A stretch of 64,000 nt of DNA from an uncultured Bradyrhizobium sp. (GTDB lineage: Bacteria; Pseudomonadota; Alphaproteobacteria; Rhizobiales; Xanthobacteraceae): assembly GCF_947648125.1 (NCBI RefSeq), contig NZ_CANSMR010000017.1, forward strand, positions 1 through 64,000. Direction: 5' to 3'. The translations under genes were made by a program, and so were the position numbers. Below the pieces are notes generated by a model that was given only the letters and a program-made list of their open reading frames with translations, did no database searches and was not told where the DNA came from. Each line of letters opens with the position of its first letter. Positions within the stretch are counted from its first letter, which is position 1. Positions 8,785 to 16,769 of the stretch are shown here, piece after piece.

Positions 8785-8866
8785 GTCATTGCGAGCGGAG
8801 CGAAGCAATCCATGCCACCACGAGCGGCGAAATGGATTGCTTCGGCGCTTCGCGCCTCGCTATGAC
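8785..8866. repeat. Dispersed palindromic repeat, family A
   Basis: A second copy of the inverted repeat seen at 4521-4604, with arms starting GTCATTGCGAGCGGAGCGAA and ending CTCGCTATGAC (one base off perfect pairing). It lies between the SDR and enoyl-CoA hydratase genes and may affect read-through between them. Confidence 0.85.
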
Positions 8867-8892
8867 GGCAACGATTGGCTTGGAGAGGAACC

Positions 8893-9723
8893 ATGACCGC
8901 TGAAATCAAGATCGAGACTGGCACCGACGAACTGCTCTGCGTGATCCGCGACCGCGTCGCCGTCATCACGCTGAACCGCCCCGATGCCCGCAACTCGCTG
9001 TCGGACACGCTGACGCCGGCGCTGCGCACGATGATCCGGACCTGCGGCGAAAACCCCGAGGTCGGCGTGCTGCTCGTCACCGGCGCCGGCAAGGCGTTCT
9101 GCGCCGGCGGCAACGTCAAGGGCATGGGCGCCAATCGCGACCCGAAGAAGCTCGAAATGTCCTATGAGGACAAGGTCGCCGACCTGCAGGAGCGCCAGCG
9201 CCTGCTGACCGGCGCGCTGGCCTCGGTGCGCAAGCCGACCATTGCCGCGCTGCCCGGCCCGGCGGTCGGCGCGGGCCTCGCGATCGCGATGGCCTGCGAC
9301 ATCCGGATCGCGGCGCAATCCGCCTTCATCTCGACCGGTTATCTGCGCGTGGCGCTGAGCGGCGACTACGGCATGGCTTGGCTATTGACGCGCCTGGTCG
9401 GCACCTCGCGCGCCCGCGAATTGATGTTCACCTCCGAGAAGGTCGATGCCACGAGGTGCGAGCAGATCGGTCTCGTCAACCGCGTGGTGCCGGACGAAAC
9501 GTTGCAGGACGAAGCATTCGCCCTGGCGAAGTCGATGGCCGAAGGCCCGACGCTCGCGCTGCGCTACATGAAGGACAATCTCGACGAGGCGCTGCAATTC
9601 GACTTCGCCACCGCGCGCGACCACGAGGCCGAGCGGCTGATCCGCCTGACCACAACGGCGGATCACAAGGAGGCGGTGCAGGCCTTCATCGAGAAGCGCA
9701 AGCCGGTATTTCGGGGTAATTGA
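8893..9723 (+). CDS. Enoyl-CoA hydratase/isomerase family protein
   Basis: A 276-residue crotonase-fold protein. It shows the CoA-binding and oxyanion-hole segments VITLNRPDARNSLSD, GKAFCAGGNVKGM and PGPAVGAGLAIAMACDIRIAA. These hydrate or isomerise acyl-CoA double bonds. In the position of the usual catalytic Glu pair the sequence runs ALSGDYGMAWLL, so the precise reaction is unclear. GAGAGGAA precedes the ATG (8893); the frame is open slightly upstream. It follows the SDR in the same direction, 163 bases later with a repeat between, which fits a shared acyl-CoA pathway. Confidence 0.88.
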   Translation: MTAEIKIETGTDELLCVIRDRVAVITLNRPDARNSLSDTLTPALRTMIRTCGENPEVGVLLVTGAGKAFCAGGNVKGMGANRDPKKLEMSYEDKVADLQERQRLLTGALASVRKPTIAALPGPAVGAGLAIAMACDIRIAAQSAFISTGYLRVALSGDYGMAWLLTRLVGTSRARELMFTSEKVDATRCEQIGLVNRVVPDETLQDEAFALAKSMAEGPTLALRYMKDNLDEALQFDFATARDHEAERLIRLTTTADHKEAVQAFIEKRKPVFRGN

Positions 9724-9744
9724 GCGCGTAGCGCCCTTCAAGTC

Positions 9745-9909
9745 ACCTCTCCCCTTGTGGGAGAGGTCGGATTGCATCGGAAGATGCAATCCGGGTGAGG
9801 GGTTCAGGTCTCTCCGTGAGGGCGAGTCTGCCGAAAGACCGCACCCCTCACCCGCACCGCATTCCGCTTCGCTGCATGCGCTGCGGCCCCTCCCACAGGG
9901 GGAGAGGCG
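9745..9909. repeat. Dispersed palindromic repeat, family B
   Basis: A long inverted repeat with outer arms CACCTCTCCCC and GGGGGAGAGG. Inside it are secondary dyads around GGATTGCATC/GATGCAATCC and GGGTGAGGGG/CCCCTCACCC. Related elements lie at 25042-25190 and 30827-30988, with a truncated copy at 52078-52121. Confidence 0.85.
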
Positions 9910-9949
9910 AAGCAAGCGCGTAGCCCGGATGAAGAATCAAAAAGAAAAG

Positions 9950-9980
9950 GGCCCGGTTCTGGAGGGGCCAGAACCGGGCC
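9950..9980 (-). terminator. Rho-independent terminator of the GNAT gene
   Basis: A perfect 13-bp stem, GGCCCGGTTCTGG (9950-9962) and its complement (9968-9980), with a 5-base loop. On the minus strand it is followed by CTTTTCTTTTT, so it terminates the leftward acetyltransferase gene ending at 9988. Confidence 0.88.
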
Positions 9981-9987
9981 TAGTCAG

Positions 9988-10611
9988 TCAAACCGCAAGC
10001 GAGGACATCGTGGCCAAGCGGGAAGTGGCGGCGAGCCGCCAGCTGGCACAGGGAATGTCTTGTGGTTCGACGTGGATCTCCTTCGCAAAGCGCACCAGCT
10101 TCCAGTCACCGGGGCTTTGGGTAAAGGCGTAATCGGACTTGCGGGCGAGCCCGATCATCGCCGCATTGGAGCGCAGCGTGTCGCCGAAGATGCGCTCGGC
10201 TCCGAAGGACGCCGCGCGGCATTCGAGATTCTTCAACAGCGCCTTGCCAATGCCGTGGCCCTGCCACCGGTCATCGATCGACAGGCCGAACTCAACGCTC
10301 GACGTATCGGCATGGAAGGCATAGCGGGCTTCGCCGACGATGGTCTCAAAACCATCGACCACCATCGTCGCGACCACCGTGAACCGGTCTGCCTCGCCGA
10401 CGTGAATAAAACGCTCGAGCTCCATCTTTGGCAGCTCGCTTAGTGCACCCAGGAAGCGGTTGTAACGGGACCCGGCGGAGAGCGAGCGGATGTAATTCTG
10501 CAGCTCTTCGCGATCGCGCGGCTCGACGAAGCGCACCTTGATCTCGCTGCCGTTCCTGGCGCGCAGCACATCAGAGTGTTGCTTGAGATCGTCGAGATGC
10601 AGCGCAGTCAT
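9988..10611 (-). CDS. GNAT-family N-acetyltransferase
   Basis: A 207-residue protein with the acetyl-CoA-binding GNAT core: the motif DDRWQGHGIGKALLKNLE (R/QxxGxG/A) near residues 110-127, preceded by strands ending in SSVEFGLSI. The acceptor substrate is unknown. GAGGAG sits 6 bases before the ATG. A strong terminator follows. The DUF1127 gene 70 bases upstream runs the same way and may be co-transcribed. Confidence 0.85.
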   Translation of the reverse strand: MTALHLDDLKQHSDVLRARNGSEIKVRFVEPRDREELQNYIRSLSAGSRYNRFLGALSELPKMELERFIHVGEADRFTVVATMVVDGFETIVGEARYAFHADTSSVEFGLSIDDRWQGHGIGKALLKNLECRAASFGAERIFGDTLRSNAAMIGLARKSDYAFTQSPGDWKLVRFAKEIHVEPQDIPCASWRLAATSRLATMSSLAV

Positions 10612-10681
10612 GACACGCTCCTCGGGGTGAAGGAATTAGCCGGCGCCCCTCGATCGAGGCTGCGCCGGCGATGGCGGCCCA

Positions 10682-10885
10682 TTAGGCCCGCCAGAATGGC
10701 TTGTCGGTCTCGAAAACGATGTCGCTGCGGGACATGCCGATGTCGTGCAGGTCGCGCTCGGTCCACTGCGACAACTCGCGGCGGCGCTCATAGCGATCCC
10801 ACCAGACATGCAGGGTATCGCTGACCTGGTTCAGCAACCCAGGCGTATGATGATTTGTCATCGATTCATGGGTGAAAATGGACAT
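10682..10885 (-). CDS. DUF1127 small protein
   Basis: A 67-residue protein with the DUF1127 signature WDRYERRRELSQWTERDLHDIGMSRSDI. DUF1127 proteins are small, Arg-rich and common in alphaproteobacteria; some take part in RNA maturation or in phosphate and carbon metabolism control. TAGGAG precedes the ATG at 10885; an in-frame ATG a few codons later is the alternative. It is divergent from the LysR gene, with about 117 bases between starts that must hold both promoters. Confidence 0.88.
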   Translation of the reverse strand: MSIFTHESMTNHHTPGLLNQVSDTLHVWWDRYERRRELSQWTERDLHDIGMSRSDIVFETDKPFWRA

Positions 10886-11002
10886 TTACGGCTCCTATCG
10901 GTAACCTGTTGACGGTAATATCGGAGCTATTCGGCCCGTTCACAAACGACACTTTGTACCGCTTCGCATGAATTAAAGTCATGCATCGGAGATTACCCTG
11001 AC

Positions 11003-11902
11003 ATGACCAGCCGCCTGCCTTCGCTGAACGGCCTCAGGGCATTCGAGGCCGCCGCGCGGCACATGAGCTTCACGGTCGCAGCGTCCGAATTGAACGTGAC
11101 GCAGACCGCGATCAGCCATCAGATCCGGCGCCTCGAGGAAGAGCTCGGCGTTCGTCTGTTCGTCCGCCAGAACCGCTCGTTGAGCCTGACGCCGGAGGCC
11201 GCCGAATACCTTCCCGGCGTCCGCGCCGCCTTCAACGACCTCAGGCTCGCGACCGATCGCCTGCTGCGTCGCGACGATGGTCACGTGCTCACCGTCTCGA
11301 CGCTGGCATCGCTCGCCGCCAAATGGCTGCTGCCGCGACTGTCGGCGTTCCAGGAGGCGCATTCCGGCATCGATGTCCGCATCACCACCTCGACCAGCCT
11401 GGTCGACTTCCAGCGCGACAAGGTCGACGCGGCGATCCGCTATGGCCGCGGACAATGGGCCGGCCTGCGCGCGGACTGGCTGATGGCGGACGAGCTGTTT
11501 CCGGTGTGCAGTCCCTCGCTGCTGGATGGAACCAGGCCGCTGAAATGCCCTGAAGACCTCAGGGACCATGTGCTGCTGCACACCAGCAACGCCAACAGCG
11601 ACGATTGGCGGCTGTGGCTGACCGCAGCCGGACTGCCGACCGACATCTCCAAGCAGCCGGGCGTGACCTTCGACCTGCTGTTCGTAACGATCCAGGCCGC
11701 GATCGACGGCATCGGCATTGCGATGGGCCGTACCTCCTATGTGCAGGACGATATCGCCAAGGGCCGGCTCGTGGTTCCGTTCAAGATTGCATTGCCGGCC
11801 GACGCCGGCTTCTATCTGGTCACGCCGCAGGGACGCGTCGATTCTCCGAAGCTCTCTGCATTCCGCTCCTGGCTCGGCGCCGCGGCGCATACGACGCCTT
11901 GA
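11003..11902 (+). CDS. tcuR: LysR-family regulator (GcvA/TcuR type), probable tcu regulator
   Basis: A 299-residue LysR-type regulator. The N-terminal winged helix is clear (SLNGLRAFEAAARHMSFTVAASELNVTQTAISHQIRRLEEELGVRLF), followed by the inducer-binding domain. The GcvA-like opening PSLNGLRAFEAAARH matches regulators of single-substrate operons. It lies directly upstream of tcuC-tcuA-tcuB in the same direction, like the LysR regulator TcuR of the Salmonella tcu cluster, so control of tricarballylate genes is likely. The assignment rests on position; the family alone would not give it. Confidence 0.75.
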   Translation: MTSRLPSLNGLRAFEAAARHMSFTVAASELNVTQTAISHQIRRLEEELGVRLFVRQNRSLSLTPEAAEYLPGVRAAFNDLRLATDRLLRRDDGHVLTVSTLASLAAKWLLPRLSAFQEAHSGIDVRITTSTSLVDFQRDKVDAAIRYGRGQWAGLRADWLMADELFPVCSPSLLDGTRPLKCPEDLRDHVLLHTSNANSDDWRLWLTAAGLPTDISKQPGVTFDLLFVTIQAAIDGIGIAMGRTSYVQDDIAKGRLVVPFKIALPADAGFYLVTPQGRVDSPKLSAFRSWLGAAAHTTP

Positions 11903-11934
11903 TGCGGCGCACGCAGCAGCGCAAGAGCTTCTTG

Positions 11935-11986
11935 TTTTGACGCGTTTTCTTTACGCGACCGGTGCCCACTTCGCTCAAAAACGCTC
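11935..11986. repeat. Dispersed repeat, family D
   Basis: The element begins GTTTTGACGCGTTTTCTTTA and contains ACCGGTGCCCACTTCGCTC before AAAACGCTC. A close copy lies at 63056-63110 with a decayed second unit at 63124-63170. It lies just after the LysR gene. Confidence 0.75.
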
Positions 11987-12075
11987 CGGAGAATTCCACC
12001 TACGGCTTTTTTCCGATAGCGGCGGCGCGATTTCGGGTTGGTCGCGCCGGACAGCCGTGCCAAATTGCCGCATAT

Positions 12076-12089
12076 GGCAGTTAACTGCC
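12076..12089. promoter_or_regulatory. Candidate operator upstream of tcuC
   Basis: GGCAGTTAACTGCC is a perfect 14-bp palindrome, 55 bases before the tcuC start and inside the only intergenic region of the tcu cluster large enough for a promoter. LysR regulators bind dyads of this size. Assigning it to the adjacent LysR protein is an inference. Confidence 0.4.
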
Positions 12090-12144
12090 TTGGCCGGCGA
12101 GACAATTTGCGCCGGCCGTTTTGTCACGGGGAGGAAAGGGCGTT

Positions 12145-13470
12145 ATGTCGCAGTCGAGTTCATCGCAAGTCCCGCAAATCAAATCGCGTCTCGGCGCCAT
12201 CCTCCGCGCGACCAGCGGCAATTTCCTCGAGCAATTCGATTTCTTCCTGTTCGGCTTTTATGCGCAGGACATCGCGAAGGCGTTCTTCCCCGCCCAGAAT
12301 GAGACCGCGGCGCTGCTCAATGCATATGGCGTGTTCTGGCTTGGCGCGCTGATGCGTCCCGTGGGCGCGGTCGTGCTCGGCTCCTACATCGATCGCATCG
12401 GCCGCCGCCAGGGCCTGATCGTGACGCTCGCGCTGATGGCGCTGGGTACCGTCGTGATCGCCTTCTGCCCGTCCTATGCATCGATCGGCATTGCCGCAAC
12501 GATCATCGTGCTGATTGGCCGGCTGATCCAGGGCTTCTCCGCCGGCGTCGAACTGGGCGGCGTCTCCGTTTATCTTTCCGAGATCGCAACACCCGGCAAT
12601 CGGGGATTCTACACCTCGTTTCAATCCTCCAGTCAGCAGGTCGCCATCTTCGTCGCGGCCGTCATCGGCTTCGTCCTGAGAGAGGTGATTCCGGGCGACA
12701 CCTTCCTCGATGCGATCGGCGGCGTCGCCAAATGGCGCATCCCGTTCTTCATTGGATGCCTCATCATTCCCGTGATTTTCATGTTGCGGCGTTCGCTTGA
12801 GGAAACACCGGCCTTCCTGGCCATGAAGAAGCATCCGACGCCAAGCGAAGTGTTTGCCTCGGCGATCGAGAACTGGCGCATCGTCATCCTGGGCATGATG
12901 ATCGCGGTCCTGACCACCACGACGTTCTATTTCATCACGGTGTATGCGCCCGGCTTCGGCAAGGAGCTGCACCTTTCGGCCTCCGGGACGCTGCTGGTGA
13001 CCCTGCTCGTTGCGGTGACGAATTTCATCTGGAATCCGGTCGGCGGCGCGCTGTCCGACCGGATCGGCCGCAAGCCGGTGCTGATCGCCATCGCGAGCCT
13101 GTCGTTCGTGACCGCCTACCCGGCGCTGTCGTGGCTTGCGCATGAGCCCACGCTCGGGAAGCTGCTCGCCGTGCAGATGATGTTCTCGTTCTACTTCGGC
13201 GTCTACAGCGGCACGATGCTGGGATGCCTGGTCGAGATCGTACCGGCGCATGTCCGCACCACCTGCTTCTCGATCGCGTTCGCGTTGGCGGCGGGCATAT
13301 TCGGCACGTCGACTCCCTTCGTCGCGACCAAGCTGATCGCCATGACCGGCCAGGACAAGGCCTCGCCGGCCTACTGGCTGATGTTCGGCGCTGTTCTCGG
13401 CATCATCGCCGCGCTGATCGTCTATCGTGGCGGCCAGACCATCGAGCAGCGCGAGACGGTTGCTGCGTGA
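12145..13470 (+). CDS. tcuC: Tricarballylate/citrate proton symporter TcuC (MFS)
   Basis: A 441-residue major facilitator of the metabolite:H+ symporter group with about twelve hydrophobic segments. Landmarks are SGNFLEQFDFFLFGFYAQDIAKAFFP at the N-terminus, the loop motif GSYIDRIGRRQGL, and GRLIQGFSAGVELGG, all close to CitA/TcuC citrate-type symporters. It would import tricarballylate or citrate for the dehydrogenase encoded next. GGAGGAAAGG precedes the ATG at 12145; the frame opens slightly earlier. The tcuA gene follows after 132 bases that contain a repeat. Confidence 0.87.
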   Translation: MSQSSSSQVPQIKSRLGAILRATSGNFLEQFDFFLFGFYAQDIAKAFFPAQNETAALLNAYGVFWLGALMRPVGAVVLGSYIDRIGRRQGLIVTLALMALGTVVIAFCPSYASIGIAATIIVLIGRLIQGFSAGVELGGVSVYLSEIATPGNRGFYTSFQSSSQQVAIFVAAVIGFVLREVIPGDTFLDAIGGVAKWRIPFFIGCLIIPVIFMLRRSLEETPAFLAMKKHPTPSEVFASAIENWRIVILGMMIAVLTTTTFYFITVYAPGFGKELHLSASGTLLVTLLVAVTNFIWNPVGGALSDRIGRKPVLIAIASLSFVTAYPALSWLAHEPTLGKLLAVQMMFSFYFGVYSGTMLGCLVEIVPAHVRTTCFSIAFALAAGIFGTSTPFVATKLIAMTGQDKASPAYWLMFGAVLGIIAALIVYRGGQTIEQRETVAA

Positions 13471-13508
13471 CTCTCCGCATGCAATTGGGGCAGACTCTTT
13501 GATTTGAA

Positions 13509-13550
13509 CATGATCTTTCGGAAAACCGCTACACACTTTTCCGGATCATG
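13509..13550. repeat. Dispersed palindromic repeat, family C
   Basis: An inverted repeat of the type CATGATC ... AAAACCG ... CACTTTTCCGGATCATG. Other copies are at 16734-16769 and 29786-29857. Here it lies between tcuC and tcuA. Confidence 0.75.
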
Positions 13551-13602
13551 CTCATTCGCCTGCCCCAGTTGCTTTCCATGCCAACCACGATAACAAGAAC
13601 GC

Positions 13603-15003
13603 ATGGTTGATCTGACGCGCAGGTTCGACGTGCTGGTGATCGGCGGCGGCAACGCCGCCCTTTGCGCTGCGATCAGCGCACGGCGCGCCGGCGCATCCGT
13701 GCTGGTGCTGGAGGGCGCTCCGAAATTCTACCGCGGCGGCAACACCCGCCACACCCGCAACATGCGCTGCGCCCATGACGCGGCGACCGAGATCCTCACC
13801 GGTCCCTACACCGAGGAGGAGTTCTGGAAGGATTTGCTGCTGGTGACCGGCGGCCAGACCGACGAAGAACTGGCCCGCTTCATGATCCACGAGTCCAAGG
13901 ACATCCTGAACTGGATCGTCGAACAGGGCGTGCGCTGGCAGCCCTCGCTCGGCGGCACGCTCAGCCTTGGCCGCACCAACTCGTTCTTCCTCGGCGGCGG
14001 CCGCGCGATGCTGAACGCGCTCTATCGCACCGCCGAGGAGCTCGGCGTCGACGTCCTCTACGATGCCGAGGTGATCGATCTCAAGATCGAGGACGGCATG
14101 TTCCTCTCAGCCGCGCTGAAGCAGCCGGTCGGCGGCAAGACCGAGGTGCGTGCCTCGACGCTGGTCGCGGCGGCCGGCGGCTTCGAGGCCAATATCGAGT
14201 GGCTGAAGCAATATTGGGGCGAGGCCGCCGACAATTTCCTGATCCGCGGCACGCCCTATAACCGCGGCGCGATCCTGAAGATGCTGCTCGCGAAGGGCGT
14301 GCAGGAAATCGGCGATCCCACCCAGTGCCACGCGGTGGCGATCGATGCCCGTGCGCCGAAATTCGACGGCGGCATCATCACCCGCCACGACTCGGTGGTG
14401 TTCGGCATCGTCGTCAACAAGCATGCCGAGCGCTTCTACGACGAAGGCGAGGACATCTGGCCGAAGCGCTATGCGATCTGGGGCCGCCTGGTCGCAGCAC
14501 AGCCGGACCAGATCGCCTACATCATCTTCGACTCGACCGTCGTGACGAGCTTCATGCCGACGCTGTTCCCGCCGATCGCAGGCGCGACGATCGCCGAGCT
14601 CGCCGGCAAGCTCGAGCTCGATGCGTCAGCGTTGGAAAAGACCATCACCGACTTCAACGCCGCGGTGCAGCCCGGCACGTTCGATCACACCATCCTCGAC
14701 GACTGCGCTACCCAAGGCATCACGCCGGCGAAGACGCATTGGGCGCGCAGGATCGCGACGCCGCCCTACCTTGCCTATCCGGTGCGGCCCGGCATCACCT
14801 TCACCTATCTCGGCACCCGCGTGAACAAGCAGTCGCGGATGCTGATGAAGGACGGCAAGCCGTCCGCCAACATGTTCGCGGCCGGCGAGATCATGGCCGG
14901 CAACGTGCTCGGCAAGGGCTACGCCGCCGGCATCGGCATGACCATCGGCAGCGTGTTCGGCCGCGTCGCCGGGCGGGAAGCGGCGAAGAATGCGCGGAAT
15001 TGA
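13603..15003 (+). CDS. tcuA: FAD-dependent tricarballylate dehydrogenase TcuA
   Basis: A 466-residue flavoprotein of the fumarate-reductase/succinate-dehydrogenase flavoprotein family. It oxidises tricarballylate to cis-aconitate. The dinucleotide-binding motif DVLVIGGGNAALCAAISARRAGASVLVLEG opens the protein. The C-terminal part has GEIMAGNVLGKGYAAGIGMTIGSVFGRVAG, the second FAD-binding stretch. Electrons are passed to TcuB, encoded 29 bases downstream. The ribosome-binding site before ATG 13603 is weak, so translation may depend on the surrounding transcript. Confidence 0.9.
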   Translation: MVDLTRRFDVLVIGGGNAALCAAISARRAGASVLVLEGAPKFYRGGNTRHTRNMRCAHDAATEILTGPYTEEEFWKDLLLVTGGQTDEELARFMIHESKDILNWIVEQGVRWQPSLGGTLSLGRTNSFFLGGGRAMLNALYRTAEELGVDVLYDAEVIDLKIEDGMFLSAALKQPVGGKTEVRASTLVAAAGGFEANIEWLKQYWGEAADNFLIRGTPYNRGAILKMLLAKGVQEIGDPTQCHAVAIDARAPKFDGGIITRHDSVVFGIVVNKHAERFYDEGEDIWPKRYAIWGRLVAAQPDQIAYIIFDSTVVTSFMPTLFPPIAGATIAELAGKLELDASALEKTITDFNAAVQPGTFDHTILDDCATQGITPAKTHWARRIATPPYLAYPVRPGITFTYLGTRVNKQSRMLMKDGKPSANMFAAGEIMAGNVLGKGYAAGIGMTIGSVFGRVAGREAAKNARN

Positions 15004-15032
15004 CGCGCGGAACTGAGGACAAGGCTGGCGCG

Positions 15033-16136
15033 ATGCACGGGACGAGGATCTTGCAGGAAGCCGACCGTCTGATGACGGTGTGCAATTCCTGCCGCTATTG
15101 CGAGGGCCTGTGCGCGGTGTTTCCCGCGATGGAGATGCGCCGCGCCTTCTCCGACGGCGACCTCAACTATCTCGCCAATCTGTGCCATTCCTGCGGCGCC
15201 TGCTACACCGACTGCCAGTTCTCGCCGCCGCACGAGTTCAACGTCAATGTCCCGAAGACGCTGGCGGTGGCGCGCGCCGAATCCTACGCGGCCTACGCCT
15301 GGCCGCGGGCCTTCTCCGGCGCGTTCGCGCGCAACGGCCTCGTCATCAGCCTGATCGCAGCGCTCAGCGTCGCCGCCTTCATCTTCGGCTTCGCCGCGAT
15401 CAACGACCGCGGCGTGCTCACCGGCATCCACACCGGGCCCGGCGCGTTCTACGGACTGATGCCGCACAATGCGATGGCGCTGCTGTTCGGCGCCGCTTTG
15501 CTCTACGCGATCCTCGCGCTGGTGATGGGCGTCCGGTCGTTCTGGCGCGATATCGGCGAGCCGGTCGGCATGAAAACGGATGCGAAGGCGCTGTTGCAGG
15601 CGGTCCGCGACGCCGGCGAGCTGCGCTATCTCGACGGTGGCGGCGTCGGCTGCTTCAACGAGGACGATCACCCGACCGACCGCCGCAAGCTGTATCACCA
15701 CTTCACCTTCTACGGCTTCGCCCTGTGCTTCGCCGCGACCTGCGTCGGCACGCTGTACCACTATCTGCTGGCGCGCGAGGCGCCCTATGCGTGGTGGGAC
15801 CTGCCGGTGGTGCTCGGCACGCTCGGCGGCATCGGCCTCGTGGTCGGCCCGATCGGGCTCCTGTCGGAGAAATGGAAACGCGACCGCGTGCTGGTCGACG
15901 AGCAGCAGATGGGTATGGACACCGCGTTCATCCTGATGCTGTTCCTGACCAGCGTCACCGGCCTTGCCTTGCTGCTCTGGCGTGAGAGCGCCGCGATGGG
16001 TCCGCTGCTGGCGCTGCATCTCGGCGTGGTGTTCGCGCTGTTCATCACCATGCCCTACGGAAAATTCGTGCACGGCATCTACCGCTTCGTCGCGCTGGTG
16101 CGCTACGCACGGGAACGGCAGATGATGGCAGAATGA
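15033..16136 (+). CDS. tcuB: Tricarballylate utilisation membrane iron-sulfur protein TcuB
   Basis: A 367-residue membrane protein that reoxidises the TcuA flavin and sends electrons to the quinone pool. Two 4Fe-4S-type CxxCxxCxxxC motifs are visible: C17/C20/C23/C27 and C51/C54/C57/C61. About six hydrophobic segments follow, with histidines (YHHFTFYGF, YHYLLARE, HLGVVFALF) that could bind heme. ATG 15033 is chosen although the same frame is open into tcuA. With tcuC and tcuA this completes the uptake-and-oxidation set for tricarballylate, entering the TCA cycle as cis-aconitate. Confidence 0.9.
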   Translation: MHGTRILQEADRLMTVCNSCRYCEGLCAVFPAMEMRRAFSDGDLNYLANLCHSCGACYTDCQFSPPHEFNVNVPKTLAVARAESYAAYAWPRAFSGAFARNGLVISLIAALSVAAFIFGFAAINDRGVLTGIHTGPGAFYGLMPHNAMALLFGAALLYAILALVMGVRSFWRDIGEPVGMKTDAKALLQAVRDAGELRYLDGGGVGCFNEDDHPTDRRKLYHHFTFYGFALCFAATCVGTLYHYLLAREAPYAWWDLPVVLGTLGGIGLVVGPIGLLSEKWKRDRVLVDEQQMGMDTAFILMLFLTSVTGLALLLWRESAAMGPLLALHLGVVFALFITMPYGKFVHGIYRFVALVRYARERQMMAE

Positions 16137-16145
16137 ATGCGGAAT

Positions 16146-16263
16146 GTAGGGTGGGTTAGCGAAGCGTAACCCGCCATCTTCTTCGCGGCACGAAGTCGGT
16201 CGGTTACGCCTTCCGCCTTCACTCGTTGAGCTACGGCGGACGTAGTCGGCTAACCCACCCTAC
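16146..16263. repeat. Dispersed palindromic repeat, family H
   Basis: An inverted repeat whose arms read GTAGGGTGGGTTAGCGAAGC and the complement GGCTAACCCACCCTAC. It separates the rightward tcu genes from the leftward Rieske gene and fills almost the whole gap. No T run is present. Confidence 0.8.
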
Positions 16264-16296
16264 GGGACCTCTCGCGTGGCGCCAGCGCGGCGGATA

Positions 16297-16710
16297 CTAC
16301 AAATCCACCACCACATAGTCGCTTTCGACCGCGACCTTGATGGTCTCGGCGACATACGGCCCTTTCACCACATTGGTACCCGGCTCGACGCTGACGGGAT
16401 AGGCGCGCACGCGGAAGCGGCGCGGGTCGCAATAGGACTGGCCGGTGCGGATATCGAACTCCCAGCCGTGCCAGGGGCAGCGCAGGATCTCGCCGAGCTT
16501 GGTGTATTCGATCTCGCCGGGGTCTGACGACGAGGCAAGCCCGATCAGCGGCCCCTCGCACAGCGCCGCGCCCTGATGCGGACAGCGATTCAACAGGCCG
16601 AAGAACTCGCCCTTGACGTTGAAGACGGCAATCGGCCGTCCGTCGATCTCGAGGAATTTTCGCGAACCCGGCGGCAGTTCGTCCACCGGGGCAATTACAT
16701 GACGCGCCAT
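16297..16710 (-). CDS. Rieske [2Fe-2S] protein
   Basis: A 137-residue Rieske-fold protein with both cluster motifs: C43-P-H45 (CPHQG) and C78-P-W-H81 (CPWHGWEFD). It has no membrane anchor, so it resembles a ferredoxin component or a stand-alone Rieske protein of a ring-hydroxylating system and not a bc1 subunit. No oxygenase large subunit or reductase is encoded nearby. GAGAA precedes the ATG. It follows two amidohydrolase genes in the same direction, with a family C repeat between, so it may serve the same pathway. Confidence 0.88.
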   Translation of the reverse strand: MARHVIAPVDELPPGSRKFLEIDGRPIAVFNVKGEFFGLLNRCPHQGAALCEGPLIGLASSSDPGEIEYTKLGEILRCPWHGWEFDIRTGQSYCDPRRFRVRAYPVSVEPGTNVVKGPYVAETIKVAVESDYVVVDL

Positions 16711-16733
16711 CAGTTGTTCTCACGCATGATCTG

Positions 16734-16769
16734 ATTCGAAAAACCGGTTCCCACTTTTTCGGATCATGC
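16734..16769. repeat. Dispersed palindromic repeat, family C
   Basis: An inverted element starting GCATGATCTGATTCG and ending TTCGGATCATGC. The stop codon of the leftward amidohydrolase (16764-16766) lies inside its right arm, so the repeat supplies the end of that gene. Confidence 0.8.
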
